From NCBI GenBank assembly GCA_033032175.1, contig CM065316.1, positions 6,418,115 through 6,482,114 of the forward strand: a DNA stretch of 64,000 nucleotides, read 5' to 3'. The number at the start of each line of letters is the position of its first letter. Positions within the stretch are counted from its first letter, which is position 1. The DNA comes from Saturnia japonica. Lineage: Eukaryota > Arthropoda > Insecta > Lepidoptera > Saturniidae. Below are positions 12,396 to 23,055 of this stretch, piece by piece. The notes beneath the pieces are model-generated. The model ran no database searches. It was given only the letters and a program-made list of their open reading frames with translations, and had not been told where the DNA came from. Both the position numbers and the translations under genes were made by a program.

Positions 12396-13200
12396 CTAGC
12401 TACTTACCTTTTATTTTATTTATGTATTGTATTTCATGTTCTCGACCACATCAACTTTCAAGTATTACGTTATTAAGTTTTGTATTTTCATTGTAATAAA
12501 AAAAAAACTGTGTTTATAAGTTACTAGTACATACATAATACATTTATAAGTATTATTATGATTTTCCTATATTTCATTTTTTTAATTAACTGAATTCACA
12601 AAGTTAAAGTTTCTATTCAGGACCTAATAAAAAAATCTTGACATTGAAAGGAGATAAACAGCTCTCAGTTCGTAACTTGTAACGTATTGTTTGCGTCGCC
12701 TACAAATTACTCGAATTAACAGTGCGTTGTATTTAAACGTTTATTTATGGTTTGTATCATAGGCCGTTGCCGCAGCTACTAAAAGACGGACCCAATTGAC
12801 TTGACTCATAATTAAATATTACAATCTCTATCGAGACACCCTGTTCTTTTATTTTTCACAGAAATTACTTGAGCGTTTTATACAAAACACAATAAAGATT
12901 TAACAATGTTATCTTTTATAGCCACAACTGATAAAACTAAACTCATAAATCTTAACGTGCCTTTGAAATACCAGATCGTAATAATGTATTTTATTCAAAC
13001 TATTAGGTATATAATAATTATTCAAAATTTTAAAAGCATGTTTCGAAGATCTTAAGAATTTTTTGTAACTCCTCATAGGTATTTAAAATGTTCAAGGGTA
13101 TGTGTTTAATGTACTTACTTACTTACAGTATATTATACCTTAAGGAAAAGTAATTATTTAGAACTTCTAAAACACTATTTTTAAATTAAAAAAAACAACA
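12396..13200. other. Intergenic, no gene seen
   Basis: AT-rich, no protein-like frame, no RNA gene and no recognisable repeat apart from short poly-A and poly-T runs. Confidence 0.45.
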
Positions 13201-13204
13201 ACTT

Positions 13205-13380
13205 TGTGTTGTGTTTCTGCGGTGAGTAGGGTTTTCAGAGCCCCTTGTAGTAGGGGGGTTCCAATTCGGCAATGTGCTAGTGACATCTAGGATATTAGAA
13301 TCTTTCATAGGTTACGGTAGACCCTTACCATAAGTCGGGCCGTACGCTTGTTTGCCACCTTAATTATACAAAAAAAAAGA
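13205..13380 (+). repeat. Dispersed repeat, family B, with A-rich tail
   Basis: Landmarks are 'ttctgcggtgagtagggttt', 'aatgtgctagtgac', 'taggttacggtaga.ccttaccat' and 'gggccgtacgcttgtttgcc', ending in a run of A. The matching better-preserved copy is at 63600-63760. The A-rich end suggests a retroposed SINE. Confidence 0.75.
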
Positions 13381-14614
13381 TAGAAACATGGATACTACTA
13401 TCGTCAAATTGAAATACAAATATTCCATAGTCTATCATTTCTTCTTGAATATTTATTTACCCGTAAACAAGTATGATAAATTACAATTAAATTTAAATAA
13501 CACTACAAGTATAGTGGATGCTTCTGAAACTTATCAAGAAAGCTAGCCGAATTGCCTCGTTGTGTGGCAATGCTTATTCACTGGTCCCGAGGTATTGGCC
13601 AGCACTCTGGTCGCGAATCGCATCAACCAATCGACTCACGAGTCCTGTGAATCTTTTGCACTCGCATCCCAGGGTTTTGACTCCAAACGGCACTATAAAG
13701 TGTGCCTCTGTCAACGGACGTATAGTTGCGCCGCGCCACGCTGCTTAAAGTCGTAAGCTAATGCAGCTGCTGTGCCAGCCCCCAAGAAATTAACTGGAAG
13801 AACAAAAGTATAAAAAATTAATTACCATACAAAAGTACAACAAACGAAAAAACGAGAATAAACAAAAAGGTAACGTTCTTTTTATGTTTAAACAAATTAA
13901 GTTAAAAATATTTGAAATGGTTTAATTATAAAGTTTTTTTGTTATATAATAAGTTGAACGACATATATAAATATGAATCAGTTGCATTAGACAGATGTAC
14001 ACCTATAGTGGGTATTTTTTCTATTCTTATTACAAAATCAGAAACCATTAAAACGTTAAATCAAAACCTTCACTTCTTAATAAACTTTTCAAAAACAAAA
14101 TAATAAACTTATATCCCCCATGAACTAAAATTATTATAGATTATACGAATAAAAATAAAAAGATGTAATGGAATCCTTCGTAAAAAGTTATCAGAATTTT
14201 ATTACGATCCGCCCAACAAAACAGAGCGCAACGAATCCTTAATTAAAACTTCAATAATGTACCAAGCATCCTTTTTTTACTGTACATCGTAATTACATTG
14301 AGCATCCGAATACAAATCCCTGCCTATTAAACATTACTCCTGAACTGATTTAAACTAATTTGAAATAATATAAAGCGTTGTCTATAAGATGAGCGAAATA
14401 TTCATACATTATCATTTATGTAAGCGAAACTTGTTTTTCTTTTTCTTAGACTTGTCATATCTAACAATGATTATGGCCTCAATCGTATTGAGCTTCTTTA
14501 GTACATATAGTAATAAATTATGCGACCTTTTCTACTAGATATCAGTGAATATTCTGATTTGTGTTAGAAATTTTTAAAACTGACACTCATAGAGTTGCTG
14601 TAAAAAACGATGAG
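13381..14614. other. Intergenic, no gene seen
   Basis: Overlapping frames at 13518-13756 sit in a somewhat GC-richer stretch but have no domain, start context or codon pattern suggesting a gene. The rest is AT-rich. Confidence 0.4.
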
Positions 14615-14802
14615 TTTTTTGACGTGACAACGTCTTATAAATTGGTTTGCCGGGTGACACTTCAAGAAACTGCGTTACGCTCCGCTCACGTTATGCGCTC
14701 ACAATGAGAGCGAGTGAGAGGCACGCGTCCCTTCCACTCGGGCATGGTTAGCCCGCCTAAGAGCGAGGGAGACAGACATAAAGTCGTTGTCACGTAAAAC
14801 TT
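14615..14802. mobile_element. MITE-like foldback element
   Basis: Inverted ends: ACGTGACAACG (14622-14632) pairs exactly with CGTTGTCACGT (14785-14795), and flanking bases also partly match. The interior is GC-rich, with 'gagcgagtgagagg' and 'cactcgggcatgg' stretches and no coding capacity. Size and ends fit a non-autonomous DNA transposon. Target duplications are not clear. Confidence 0.6.
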
Positions 14803-17800
14803 TCGCCCGTATACCGACTTTACAGGCAACCAATTTTTTTTTTTCTAGGGTTTTTGAATCAGCATTTTTTAAAATTCAAATATCGATTAGAAGCTTAGCG
14901 ACAGATTAATTTGAGGGTAATAGTTGTCAAATGGACACTAGAAAGTCAAGTATGTAACATTTGTTTCCATATTGTTAGACTCGTTTTCTATGCGCACCAC
15001 CGGTGAGTCATTATTGCATTTAAAATTATTATCCTAAAAGCTTTGGGTTCAATAAAATACCAATATCTTGTCTCTAGCCTTAGCCAAACCAGAAGGACAA
15101 GTGAAGTACTAAAATATAAGCAATATAAAGACTAGAAACTGTTGATGAATTCCTATTTATTACTGACCGCCATAATTATACCTCGATTATATTTTTCCAG
15201 CCGTACAGAAAGAATAAAAAATAAAAATTACTCATACTCGCTTACTGTCCGACCGCAGCATTATGAAAGTGATCCTAAAATGAGGCCTTATTATCACCTC
15301 ATTCTCTTTCATCTCATTAATTATTTCAAGTCATTAAACTTTCAGAAAACTTAAGCGTTCTTAACGAGAACAAAATATCTATTAATATACTTGATCCTCG
15401 GAAATTAAAAGTATTTACAACATTAACGTCGATAGATTTGAATATTTATGTCATAACTAAGAAAGCACCAAATTAAGTAATTTTAATCATTTTCAATGTT
15501 GAACGGTCTTCCGTGGTCCCGTTTTAGATGTTAAAGAAAAAACATGGGTATGTTTTAATTATTAAGAAACTATCTATTTTCATATTTTTCAATATTCCAT
15601 TATTGTTCAATTATATTTTTAATTTTACAACAGTAAAAACTATAAAATCACGAAAATGTATCATTCCCTCTTAGTACATTTTGGAGGGTTTTTGAATTGT
15701 GAATAGATGTTTACAGCTGGACACTTTTTCAACTTGTCCGCCATGTAAAATAGTTTCCATTATCTCTACCCTCCTTAATTAAAGCATACTTATATATTTT
15801 TTATTGCACAAAAAAAAACAAATGGAGGACTTAATGCTAAAAAGCATTCTCTACCAGTCTTCCAGGGGAGCAAGAGCAAAGTGTGCATAATATGTAGGAA
15901 AAAATATTCTCGCCAATATTCAACTGCTCCAAGTAAAACCTACGTAAAACCCACTTGAAGGAAGCCCGAGACATAGCTAGTTGGATGTTGATTCCGGAAG
16001 CGAATTCCGCAGTCGTGCTACTGTTGCGGCGAAAGATTGGTCGCGGAAATTAGTATGATGAAAACTGAAGGCAAGGAAGAGCGGCAATCAGAAGACCGTG
16101 GTCAAATGCATTAAATACATTGTTTAAATCTATAAGTACCAAGACAGTTTTTAATCATCTTTTCTCTACTATACGCCATACTATAAAGATTATTCCTATT
16201 TGAATATAGTGAAAATAAAGCGATTACAGTAGTAGAAAATGTTTAAGGATAGATTTTGGCAACACAATCACCATACCCTTTTCTGCCTTAAAGATGCAGT
16301 GCCTACGCTGATGTGTTCCGTTTTAAACAATGTAGTTAGCACATACTGGCTTCGACGGGTTTCGACTCAACCCTTCGGAGTAGCAACCTGTAGTCCTACT
16401 TCAGATTTGTTTTAAAAATCTAGGAGTTCTCCTGACCTATTTGCTTTTATATTAAATTTACCCCATTGTTTTTACTTTATATTTAAACAGGGTATATCGC
16501 CTTGAATAAATTTTACTATGCAATAAAAAAACTACTTTACTTAATTGTGAAAAAAATTATAAATAAAACATTTATATCACTTATTCTAGAACAATACACA
16601 GAGGAAAAGTCTTGTGTCTTTGTGTCAATGTGTGGTCAATTGGTGTCAATCAAAGTGCTTTCCATGCAATTATATTATATTATCGATACCTGAAAGTACA
16701 GCTGCATTTGAAGTGTACTATTTAACTGCTTGTGATCCGATGATGTGTTGTTAAATCCATGAAAACCACAAGGCGGACGTAATCAAAAAGCAAAAGGCTA
16801 AAAAACCTAGACAGACAGTTTACCCACCAATCTATCACCTGCATGCAAAATCATTTAAACTTTTTTTAACAATATCAAATGAGTCTACCTGCATCTCTGT
16901 TAATTGTTCGCCAGCCCCTAAAGTTCTCCACCCACATATTCTCTACTATGACATAGGTTTATATGCCTTTATAAATTAAAAAGTTATGTAGGCACGTCCC
17001 TATTCTTGAGCTAATAGAGTTCCATTTAGAAGTGTTGTATATAGAACAGGATATTTAATATCGTGGTAATAAATCTCATACGTTGTGGTGACGCTACAAG
17101 TGTACAAGGGAACAAAAGCAGCGATTAGGGGTGATTTATTAATTCCTTTATTTTCCACCCCTATTTCTATTTAAGAAAATAAATCTCGTAACTGAAATTC
17201 CCACACTCAATATACGAGGGGGAGAGCTGTGACCTTATTTTTTTCTAATTTCATTTAGAACTGCTCGAAAGATTTTATAAAAAGTTCCTTTGCAATTAAA
17301 TTTAGTTTTTGGTTTTTAATAATGTTTGTTGACAGGAGCTTACTATAAGAATTATTAAATTGTTAAAATTGAATCGGAAGGTACCTCAATACAATATAAT
17401 TAATATCCGGACTATTATGCTCTGGGGACTATGATTTCTAGAATGTTCTGAATTTTTTAAAGTAGATATATTAAAAAAATGATGAAACATAAAACTTTTC
17501 TTAATTACACATTTATATAGTAGGTACATTACTTTAGATAATTATATTTTTGATTTCATAATATGTACTTTATAATTCTGTTATTATGATTTCGACGATG
17601 GAAAGCACAGATGAGTAAAACAAATGATGAGTAGATAGATACCTATACTGTAATCACTTATCTGTGATGGAAAAACTAAATGATTATAAATGTGAATATA
17701 ATAATAATAGTTAATTAAACGAGAGTCAACTAGGCTTTTCACTATCGTTATAATATCTCGTTTTGTGATAAAGAGCCAAGAAGACCAAACGCTATTCGAA

Positions 17801-18234
17801 AATTACCTATTGCAATAAATGAAAAGACTTAACTACTAAAAATGAATAACATTAATGCATTAAACAAAACTACAAATTAAAAATTAAATTGTGACACTCG
17901 TTAAATATAATAATTATTTATTCAATTATTTATCCAGTTATTTATTAATTATTTGTTTAATTATTGTTTTTTTTTTCATTTGATTATTATTATTATATTA
18001 CAATACAATAGTAATTTTCTTTACACAGTTTTTTTTAATTATATTTATTGAGTATGTTTTTTAAAATATGATTATACAATCCCAAACAAATTTAAATAAT
18101 CGGATAATAATATGATTATCATAATAAAGATCTACTACCCATAGACACTCATTATAAGATGATAGTGTTAAAATTTTTTGGTGTTGATGATTCATTAATA
18201 GCGCACAAAAACCATTATTAGATATTAAGTGCTC
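14803..18234. other. Long intergenic stretch, no gene seen
   Basis: No convincing gene. Around 15850-16110 lies a GC-richer, possibly formerly coding TE fragment ('gaagcgaattccgcagtcgtgc' region) that I cannot name. A perfect Su(H)-type site, TGTGGGAA on the minus strand, lies at about 17200 in otherwise unremarkable DNA, so by itself it may be chance. 17900-18120 is extremely AT-rich. Confidence 0.45.
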
Positions 18235-18390
18235 CTCTGACTAGCTGTCGCTCTCAACTCACAAGTGAATTGTAGTTGTTTGTCGCCAAGAATCTATTGG
18301 TGCTTTCCAGCTGCACTTGAGAGCCAGTCTAATTTTTCTCCTCGGTCTATACATGCTAGATCGTCATATCGTCATCGAGAAGTTATGGAC
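18235..18390 (+). repeat. SINE body, family A, diverged
   Basis: Contains 'gtcgccaagaatctattggtg', 'cagctgcacttgagagccagtct' (in pieces), then a decayed 'catgctagatcgtcatatcgtc'. This matches the order in family A but is more diverged than the copies at 2725 and 56005. Confidence 0.6.
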
Positions 18391-19559
18391 AATTGAAATC
18401 AATAAAAATAGCTGTTCATTACTCGCACAAAATTAAAAACATGAAAATCCCGCTCACGATATCTGTCCCAAGGATTTCAATTTATCAACGCCTTGTAAAA
18501 AAAATACAAAATCCATACGTGACCCAACATTACCCTCGTAACAAGTGCAATCTAAACAGCTCATATAATAGGGGAGGAACACCTCAATAGTGTATCACGG
18601 TGCGATTCGACGCACACTTGTCACGCCGAGGGCAGAAGGGGCGACTTTTTAAATATGATGCAAAGTGTCTTCCCCTGATCGGTATCTATTCTTTTCGTGG
18701 TCTTTTGTAAGTTTTTGCATCTTCTGACCGTGAGAGACTTGTTTATACCGTGATAGGTACCTACCTCCTACCTGTCCCTGTTCTGTAAAAAATCTAAATT
18801 CATACCTACTTTAGAACATGGTCGATTTGGGAAACATACCTGTATCTATTTAAAAAATTAAGAATTAAAATTTAAAAAATAATCAATAAGTGAACAATAT
18901 ATTTCAGTAATATTAACATCTATAATTATCATCATCTTAGACTGATGCGGTGACCGCTTTACCATCAGGCTGAGCGCATGCTTAGTTGCAACCATCGTGA
19001 TATAGAAAATCCTTTATAGCTTGACTTTTAATTAATCCTATTTTAGTTATCACGTTTGAAATAATTACTTAAATATAACTTGAAATATTTTTAAAAGTGA
19101 AAAACATTTATTTATATTTTTAAAGTACATAGATAGTCTATAAATAAATGTTGATCAAAATGCTGGACTTTTTAATTCTCAACTTAGAATGCCCTTAGAC
19201 CAATTAATTCAGTTATTTTCAGATACTGTTACTCTCGTTCAAAATTATAGTATGCTATCTATAAAACTTGAAATGGATAACTAAATATAAAATCTAATTA
19301 GATTATGTTGAAGTAAAAAATTAAAAAAAAAAACTATTTAATTAAAAATGTACTAATGCATTAAAGTGTATTTAGAGTTACTGATATAAAGCATTTTATC
19401 TGTCATAATTATTTATGACCATTTAACCAGACTACCAAAAATATTCCACACAGCCCCTGAAGACTACTATTATCTTAAAATCAAAATTTCAACCCTAACT
19501 ATTTCCACTAATAATCTTGAAATTGCTCTAATAGACATTTAATTATATGCTAGGGCGAG
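18391..19559. other. Intergenic, no gene seen
   Basis: No protein-like frame. Apart from poly-A/T tracts and a short GC-richer patch near 18595-18650, nothing is recognised. Confidence 0.45.
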
Positions 19560-20050
19560 ATTCACTGACCCCTTTTACACTTGTTTACATCTTCATCCCC
19601 CACTCGCCCCACAATCGCGCTGAACCATCAAAATGGTATGTTTAATTCCAATACCCGATACGATTTATTATAACACAGTAGATCGCCCGCTTGCCATCTG
19701 TCGTCGTTCCGAATCTCCTATCGCCGAAAAAAAAGCTCAATGTGCGCACAACCCTGGGAACCTAGGAACGAGGAGCATTCCCACGAACAACCCCTCAATT
19801 TTCAATAACCAAATTAGCCTTTGCGTTACCCTATTTCGTATACGGGGGAGTAGTGAATCTATTCATATCAATAAAAAATATCGCGTGTCCCGCTCGCTGC
19901 CTAAGCCGGCACGTATGTTTATCCCCTTCGAATGCACGTGTTCAAAGATCGTATATTTGGGCTGGAAGCGTGTGTGTGCGAGAGCCTTCGGAACGTAGCA
20001 CCTGCCGGCGCGGGCTCATCTTATTGGCCCGCGTAACACTATCATCGCTA
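19560..20050. promoter_or_regulatory. Candidate Notch-responsive enhancer, islet 1
   Basis: A compact GC-richer islet in AT-rich DNA, 1.2-1.7 kb upstream of the Bearded-family gene. It contains a perfect Su(H)/CSL site, CGTGGGAA on the minus strand (19778-19785). It also has a proneural A-class E-box GCAGGTG on the minus strand (19999-20005), a CAGATG-type E-box near 19700 and a CACGTG palindrome (19935-19940). Su(H) plus proneural E-boxes is the arrangement known from E(spl)/Brd gene enhancers in flies. The overlapping open frames here have no protein features. Enhancer activity is inference. Confidence 0.5.
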
Positions 20051-21169
20051 CACTGATTTCTTTTAAAATATTTTTTTTTTCGTAATCTCTTCGGACATGT
20101 TAAGAAAAAATCCTACGTGTTTGGACCGGTACGAGACGAATATTTTGTGCGTAGGTGGTATCTTATTGCTACAATAATTCTTTTTCTAAATAAAATGATG
20201 ATGGATTTTGACTAAGAAAATTGAAATTGCTAATATAAATCTATAAAAAATTTAGTAGTCAATAATAAATATTAAAATTAGTAATCTAAATTAAAAAAAA
20301 AATTAATTGCATTTGCAAAAAAAACATTATATGACACAATTAAAGTTATTTGTTCATTTTCAATAATACTTACCTTTTTTTAAATTATTTAAGTCATTTG
20401 GTGCACTTGACACCCAATTAAGGTTACGCGAGGAGCCCGCGTCCATTGCACTGAGCATGTACATGAGGGTTGAAGTCACCCCATGACTTATTGACCCACT
20501 GGGGCGCCGATATGAATCGCATAGTTACACTGCGTAACGAGAGGGGACTAATGAACACTTTGTTGTTTGCCCACACTTAAGGGCGCGTGGACAGCACGTG
20601 GACAAATTTCACAAGTTACCCTTTAAATGCCACTTGTTATTATTCTATTAGATAAAACTATTCATGGAACTTGAATAAAAGTTCTTATATTTTATATACA
20701 TTTATTATCAAAAATATTCCGACACAGGTTATCTAACAGTTGTGAAATTCATTCAATCATTGCTAATTATGAAATTTTTAAGACTCTATTTGATGCATGA
20801 ATTGATAGGGTACAATGGTGTAACATTCGATAGAATAAACGTCTCTAAAAGCAAAAATCATTGAAAGTTAATTTTATGTGGTATGTATCCTGCACCCTTC
20901 AATAATAAAAACAAATATTTATATTACATTAGTTTCTAATAAGAGTCAATTAACTATGTACAACCACGAGAAATGTTTGAAATTTTTACTTCTTTTATTA
21001 AAATCATATTACTAGTACTACGTAAAGTACAAAGTTACAAAAACCTGTCACGTCATACGAAAAGTATTATTAATTATAAGGGTATCGAATAAACCACTTG
21101 ACTGCCTCACACATGTAAGGGGAACTTTTCACGTACGCTGAGCTTTTATGCCGGGGGCGGCTCGGCGGG
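20051..21169. other. Upstream flank of the Bearded-family gene
   Basis: No gene. 20400-20620 is a GC-richer, unrepeated block with CACGTG at about 20596, within GCACGTGG, and may be part of the upstream regulatory region. I saw no perfect (C/T)GTGGGAA site between 19786 and the TATA box. Confidence 0.45.
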
Positions 21170-21177
21170 TATAAAAG
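21170..21177 (+). promoter_or_regulatory. TATA box of the Bearded-family gene
   Basis: TATAAAAG sits directly downstream of a G/C block and 93 bases before the start codon. A start site 25-35 bases downstream would fall near 21197-21205 (CCCCACATTC). 'ctcacta' near 21217-21223 is an alternative initiator. The leader is then about 50-70 bases. Confidence 0.8.
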
Positions 21178-21269
21178 CCCAACCGGCTTGTGCAGCCCCA
21201 CATTCCCGCCTGTGATCTCACTATCGACACACGCTCTCTCGATATACATCTATTATAAATTTTATCAAG

Positions 21270-21740
21270 ATGTCTATCTACGCTAACAACGAGTATATTA
21301 TCGCGACCAACAACTCGATCAACGAGAACAGATACAACACGGAAAAAATGAAGAATAGTGGAATCAAGGCTCTACTGAGACCATTAATGAAAATCATCAA
21401 AAAAACTAAGCGCGTTCCCGCTAAATGTGACACGTGCTACGAAGAAGAACAGAATTTGAGCAACGAGATGTTAGAACGGAAAATCTACAAAGAAATGGAA
21501 GCGTGCCAGCAAAATGCAGCATTCCTCGTCTACAATCAAAACAACACGTGCGATCTCGTTCCTGTCACGCCTGATAATTTTTACGTGCCAGTTCATTTCG
21601 CACGTACTGATGCAGGTACATTCTTCTGGACGGCTGTTACCAAACAGGACGCTGACTTCACGACCGCCCACTGCTACACCGAGTGCCAGACCGCGGAACA
21701 GCAGCACCCTATCTTCCAAGACCGCTGGGTACAAGCTTAA
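21270..21740 (+). CDS. E(spl)m4/malpha-like (BFM): Bearded-family protein, E(spl) m4/m-alpha type (Neuralized inhibitor)
   Basis: Single-exon gene for a 156-residue protein. Family landmarks are in order. A basic amphipathic helix spans about residues 28-49 (GIKALLRPLMKIIKKTKR). NLSNEMLE (62-69) is an exact NxxNExLE Neuralized-binding motif. PVHFARTDAGTFFWT (107-121) is the family's conserved block, and DRWVQA forms the C-terminus (151-156). Known members bind the E3 ligase Neuralized in the cytoplasm and at the membrane, restrain Delta endocytosis and so dampen Notch ligand signalling. The length matches m4/m-alpha rather than the shorter Bearded-type paralogues. The ATG at 21270 has an insect-like context (TCAAGATG) and follows a TATA box. 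No intron is needed, as in this family. The 3' UTR motifs independently support the assignment. Assigning m4 versus m-alpha orthology is not possible from sequence reading alone. Confidence 0.95.
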   Translation: MSIYANNEYIIATNNSINENRYNTEKMKNSGIKALLRPLMKIIKKTKRVPAKCDTCYEEEQNLSNEMLERKIYKEMEACQQNAAFLVYNQNNTCDLVPVTPDNFYVPVHFARTDAGTFFWTAVTKQDADFTTAHCYTECQTAEQQHPIFQDRWVQA

Positions 21741-21764
21741 ATTCAACCTCGGGTACAAATCAGT

Positions 21765-21771
21765 GTCTTCC
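21765..21771 (+). promoter_or_regulatory. GY box (GTCTTCC)
   Basis: Exact GTCTTCC followed by A, 24 bases after the stop codon. It is complementary to the miR-7 seed as known in insects. The position in the proximal 3' UTR of a Bearded-family gene makes chance unlikely. Confidence 0.8.
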
Positions 21772-21805
21772 ATGAAACCAGTGCACTATAGTTTCTGCAA
21801 CCGTC

Positions 21806-21811
21806 TGTGAT
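21806..21811 (+). promoter_or_regulatory. K box 1 (TGTGAT)
   Basis: Exact TGTGAT preceded by C, in the 3' UTR. It matches the seed complement of the miR-2/11/13 family. It is a short motif, so the evidence comes from co-occurrence with the other boxes. Confidence 0.7.
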
Positions 21812-21900
21812 TTTAGATTTAAGTATGTAATTTAAATGTGCCATATAGGAATAGGATACCTAAAGTTAGATCTGTTTTATGATCGTTATAACTCCTCAGC

Positions 21901-21907
21901 AGCTTTA
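21901..21907 (+). promoter_or_regulatory. Brd box 1 (AGCTTTA)
   Basis: Exact AGCTTTA heptamer, the Brd box, complementary to the miR-4/79 seed. It lies 12 bases before the second K box. Confidence 0.8.
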
Positions 21908-21918
21908 ATCGATTTTTA

Positions 21919-21924
21919 TGTGAT
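21919..21924 (+). promoter_or_regulatory. K box 2 (TGTGAT)
   Basis: Exact TGTGATA, the extended K box, immediately downstream of Brd box 1. The tight pairing would allow cooperative microRNA action (inference). Confidence 0.7.
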
Positions 21925-21988
21925 ATTTTAAAAATATTATTGTATTGTATAGATTAATATTAGGTTTGCTTAGTGTTCTTCCTGATTG

Positions 21989-21995
21989 AGCTTTA
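21989..21995 (+). promoter_or_regulatory. Brd box 2 (AGCTTTA)
   Basis: Second exact AGCTTTA heptamer, about 70 bases before the polyadenylation signal. Two identical copies within 95 bases are typical of Bearded-family transcripts. Confidence 0.8.
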
Positions 21996-22058
21996 ATTGT
22001 TTTAAGAATAATAATTTATTGTAATGTAAACAATATACGTTATCTTATAAGATATGAA

Positions 22059-22064
22059 AATAAA
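22059..22064 (+). terminator. Polyadenylation signal AATAAA
   Basis: First clear AATAAA after the stop codon, preceded by a T-rich/AT-rich tail. Cleavage would be expected about 15-30 bases downstream, giving a 3' UTR near 340 bases. Confidence 0.7.
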
Positions 22065-22080
22065 ATAACAATGAATCATA

Positions 22081-22249
22081 TTAACAAACTTTTATTTATA
22101 CAAAACTTACAATACATAATAACACACAAATTGCAATACAATACAACTGGCAAACCCAGTAGTGAGAGCCTCTATTCAATGTAATAAGAAGACAGTAAAA
22201 CCGGAAAGTAATAAAAATGTTTCAAGTTGGAACCTTTTTATCTCGGACC
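22081..22249. other. Immediate downstream flank
   Basis: AT-rich DNA following the polyadenylation site. No feature seen. Confidence 0.4.
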
Positions 22250-22460
22250 GTGTATTCAAAAAGTGGTCAGACGAGATGTAAACGTTGGCGCGGGCGACGG
22301 CGCGAGTCACCATACTTATAGCAATGTATAAACACTGTGGTTAAGTTACTCTGAGCAACCAGGCCATACTTGTATGAGTTGTAGCTTGTAGGGCAACATT
22401 TTGTCCGCGCGCGCACGTGCAATGCCCAAGGCGGACCTCAAGCGATGCGCTACTGGGTTT
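22250..22460. promoter_or_regulatory. GC-rich block downstream of the gene
   Basis: A GC-rich segment with no open frame of note. It holds the palindromic octamer GCACGTGC (22413-22420), which also appears in islets at 42.8 and 50.2 kb. It could be a 3' enhancer bound by E(spl)/Hairy-type or other bHLH factors. No Su(H) site is seen in it. Confidence 0.3.
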
Positions 22461-22884
22461 TTAATCATTGCATTTTACAGCCTCGCTTTCGTTCTCTTGT
22501 CGTAAACGATTATTTATTTTATACAATTAAGCGGAGGTTTGACTAATAGTTATAAAGAATCGAGTATCAATTGACTAAGCATCTTACAGTTTTATTGGTC
22601 ATGATTTATAACTTATATTAAACCCTTTTAAAATTTATTATCTTAATTTGTAATTCTTTCACAATTAGAAAGTTTATATAACATGGAAAACATTCCAAGC
22701 CTTACAATTTTCACCAAAATATAACAATTTAGTTATCGCTTGATGATTTGTTAAACCATAGGTAATGTTTGTAGTAATTCATAACAGTACTTAAAACACG
22801 TGAATTAAAATAAGCAATAAATAGAAACAGCCTGCGATTTTCTTCTCTTTAAAATAAGAATAAAAATAGCCTACACGCACTCGG
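22461..22884. other. Intergenic, no gene seen
   Basis: AT-rich spacer; nothing recognised. Confidence 0.4.
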
Positions 22885-23055
22885 AAATATTGCCGTTGTG
22901 CGCGCATCACGCAAAAACTACTGGATATATGTATATTGATCAATGCTTTTGTTTTACTCCTTAGATACATGTTCTTTATCTAAAAAAATTATCAGAATAT
23001 CTTCATAAACAATAATATTGTAGTCCAAGCGAGCGGAGCTGCGGGCACAGCTAGT
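22885..23055 (+). mobile_element. Helitron-like 3' fragment
   Basis: Starts with 'gccgttgtgcgcgcatcacgcaaaaactactgga' (read in pieces), matching 51490-51530. It ends 'gcgagcggagctgcgggcacagctag' before T, the CTAG|T terminus expected for Helitron-type insertions. It is short and non-coding. Confidence 0.65.

Larger units (their letters stand above)
21741..22080 (+). promoter_or_regulatory. 3' UTR of the Bearded-family gene, microRNA-site rich
   Basis: Between the stop codon and an AATAAA at 22059-22064 lie five copies of the three heptamer or hexamer motifs first defined in E(spl)/Brd family 3' UTRs. These are one GY box, two K boxes and two Brd boxes, each listed separately. In flies they are seed matches for miR-7, the miR-2/11/13 group and miR-4/79, and they repress the transcripts. 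Confidence 0.85.

Noticed and set aside
19633..20056. Overlapping open frames of 121 and 67 codons (+)
   Set aside because: Lie in a GC-rich islet where stops are rare. There are two overlapping frames and no protein signature.
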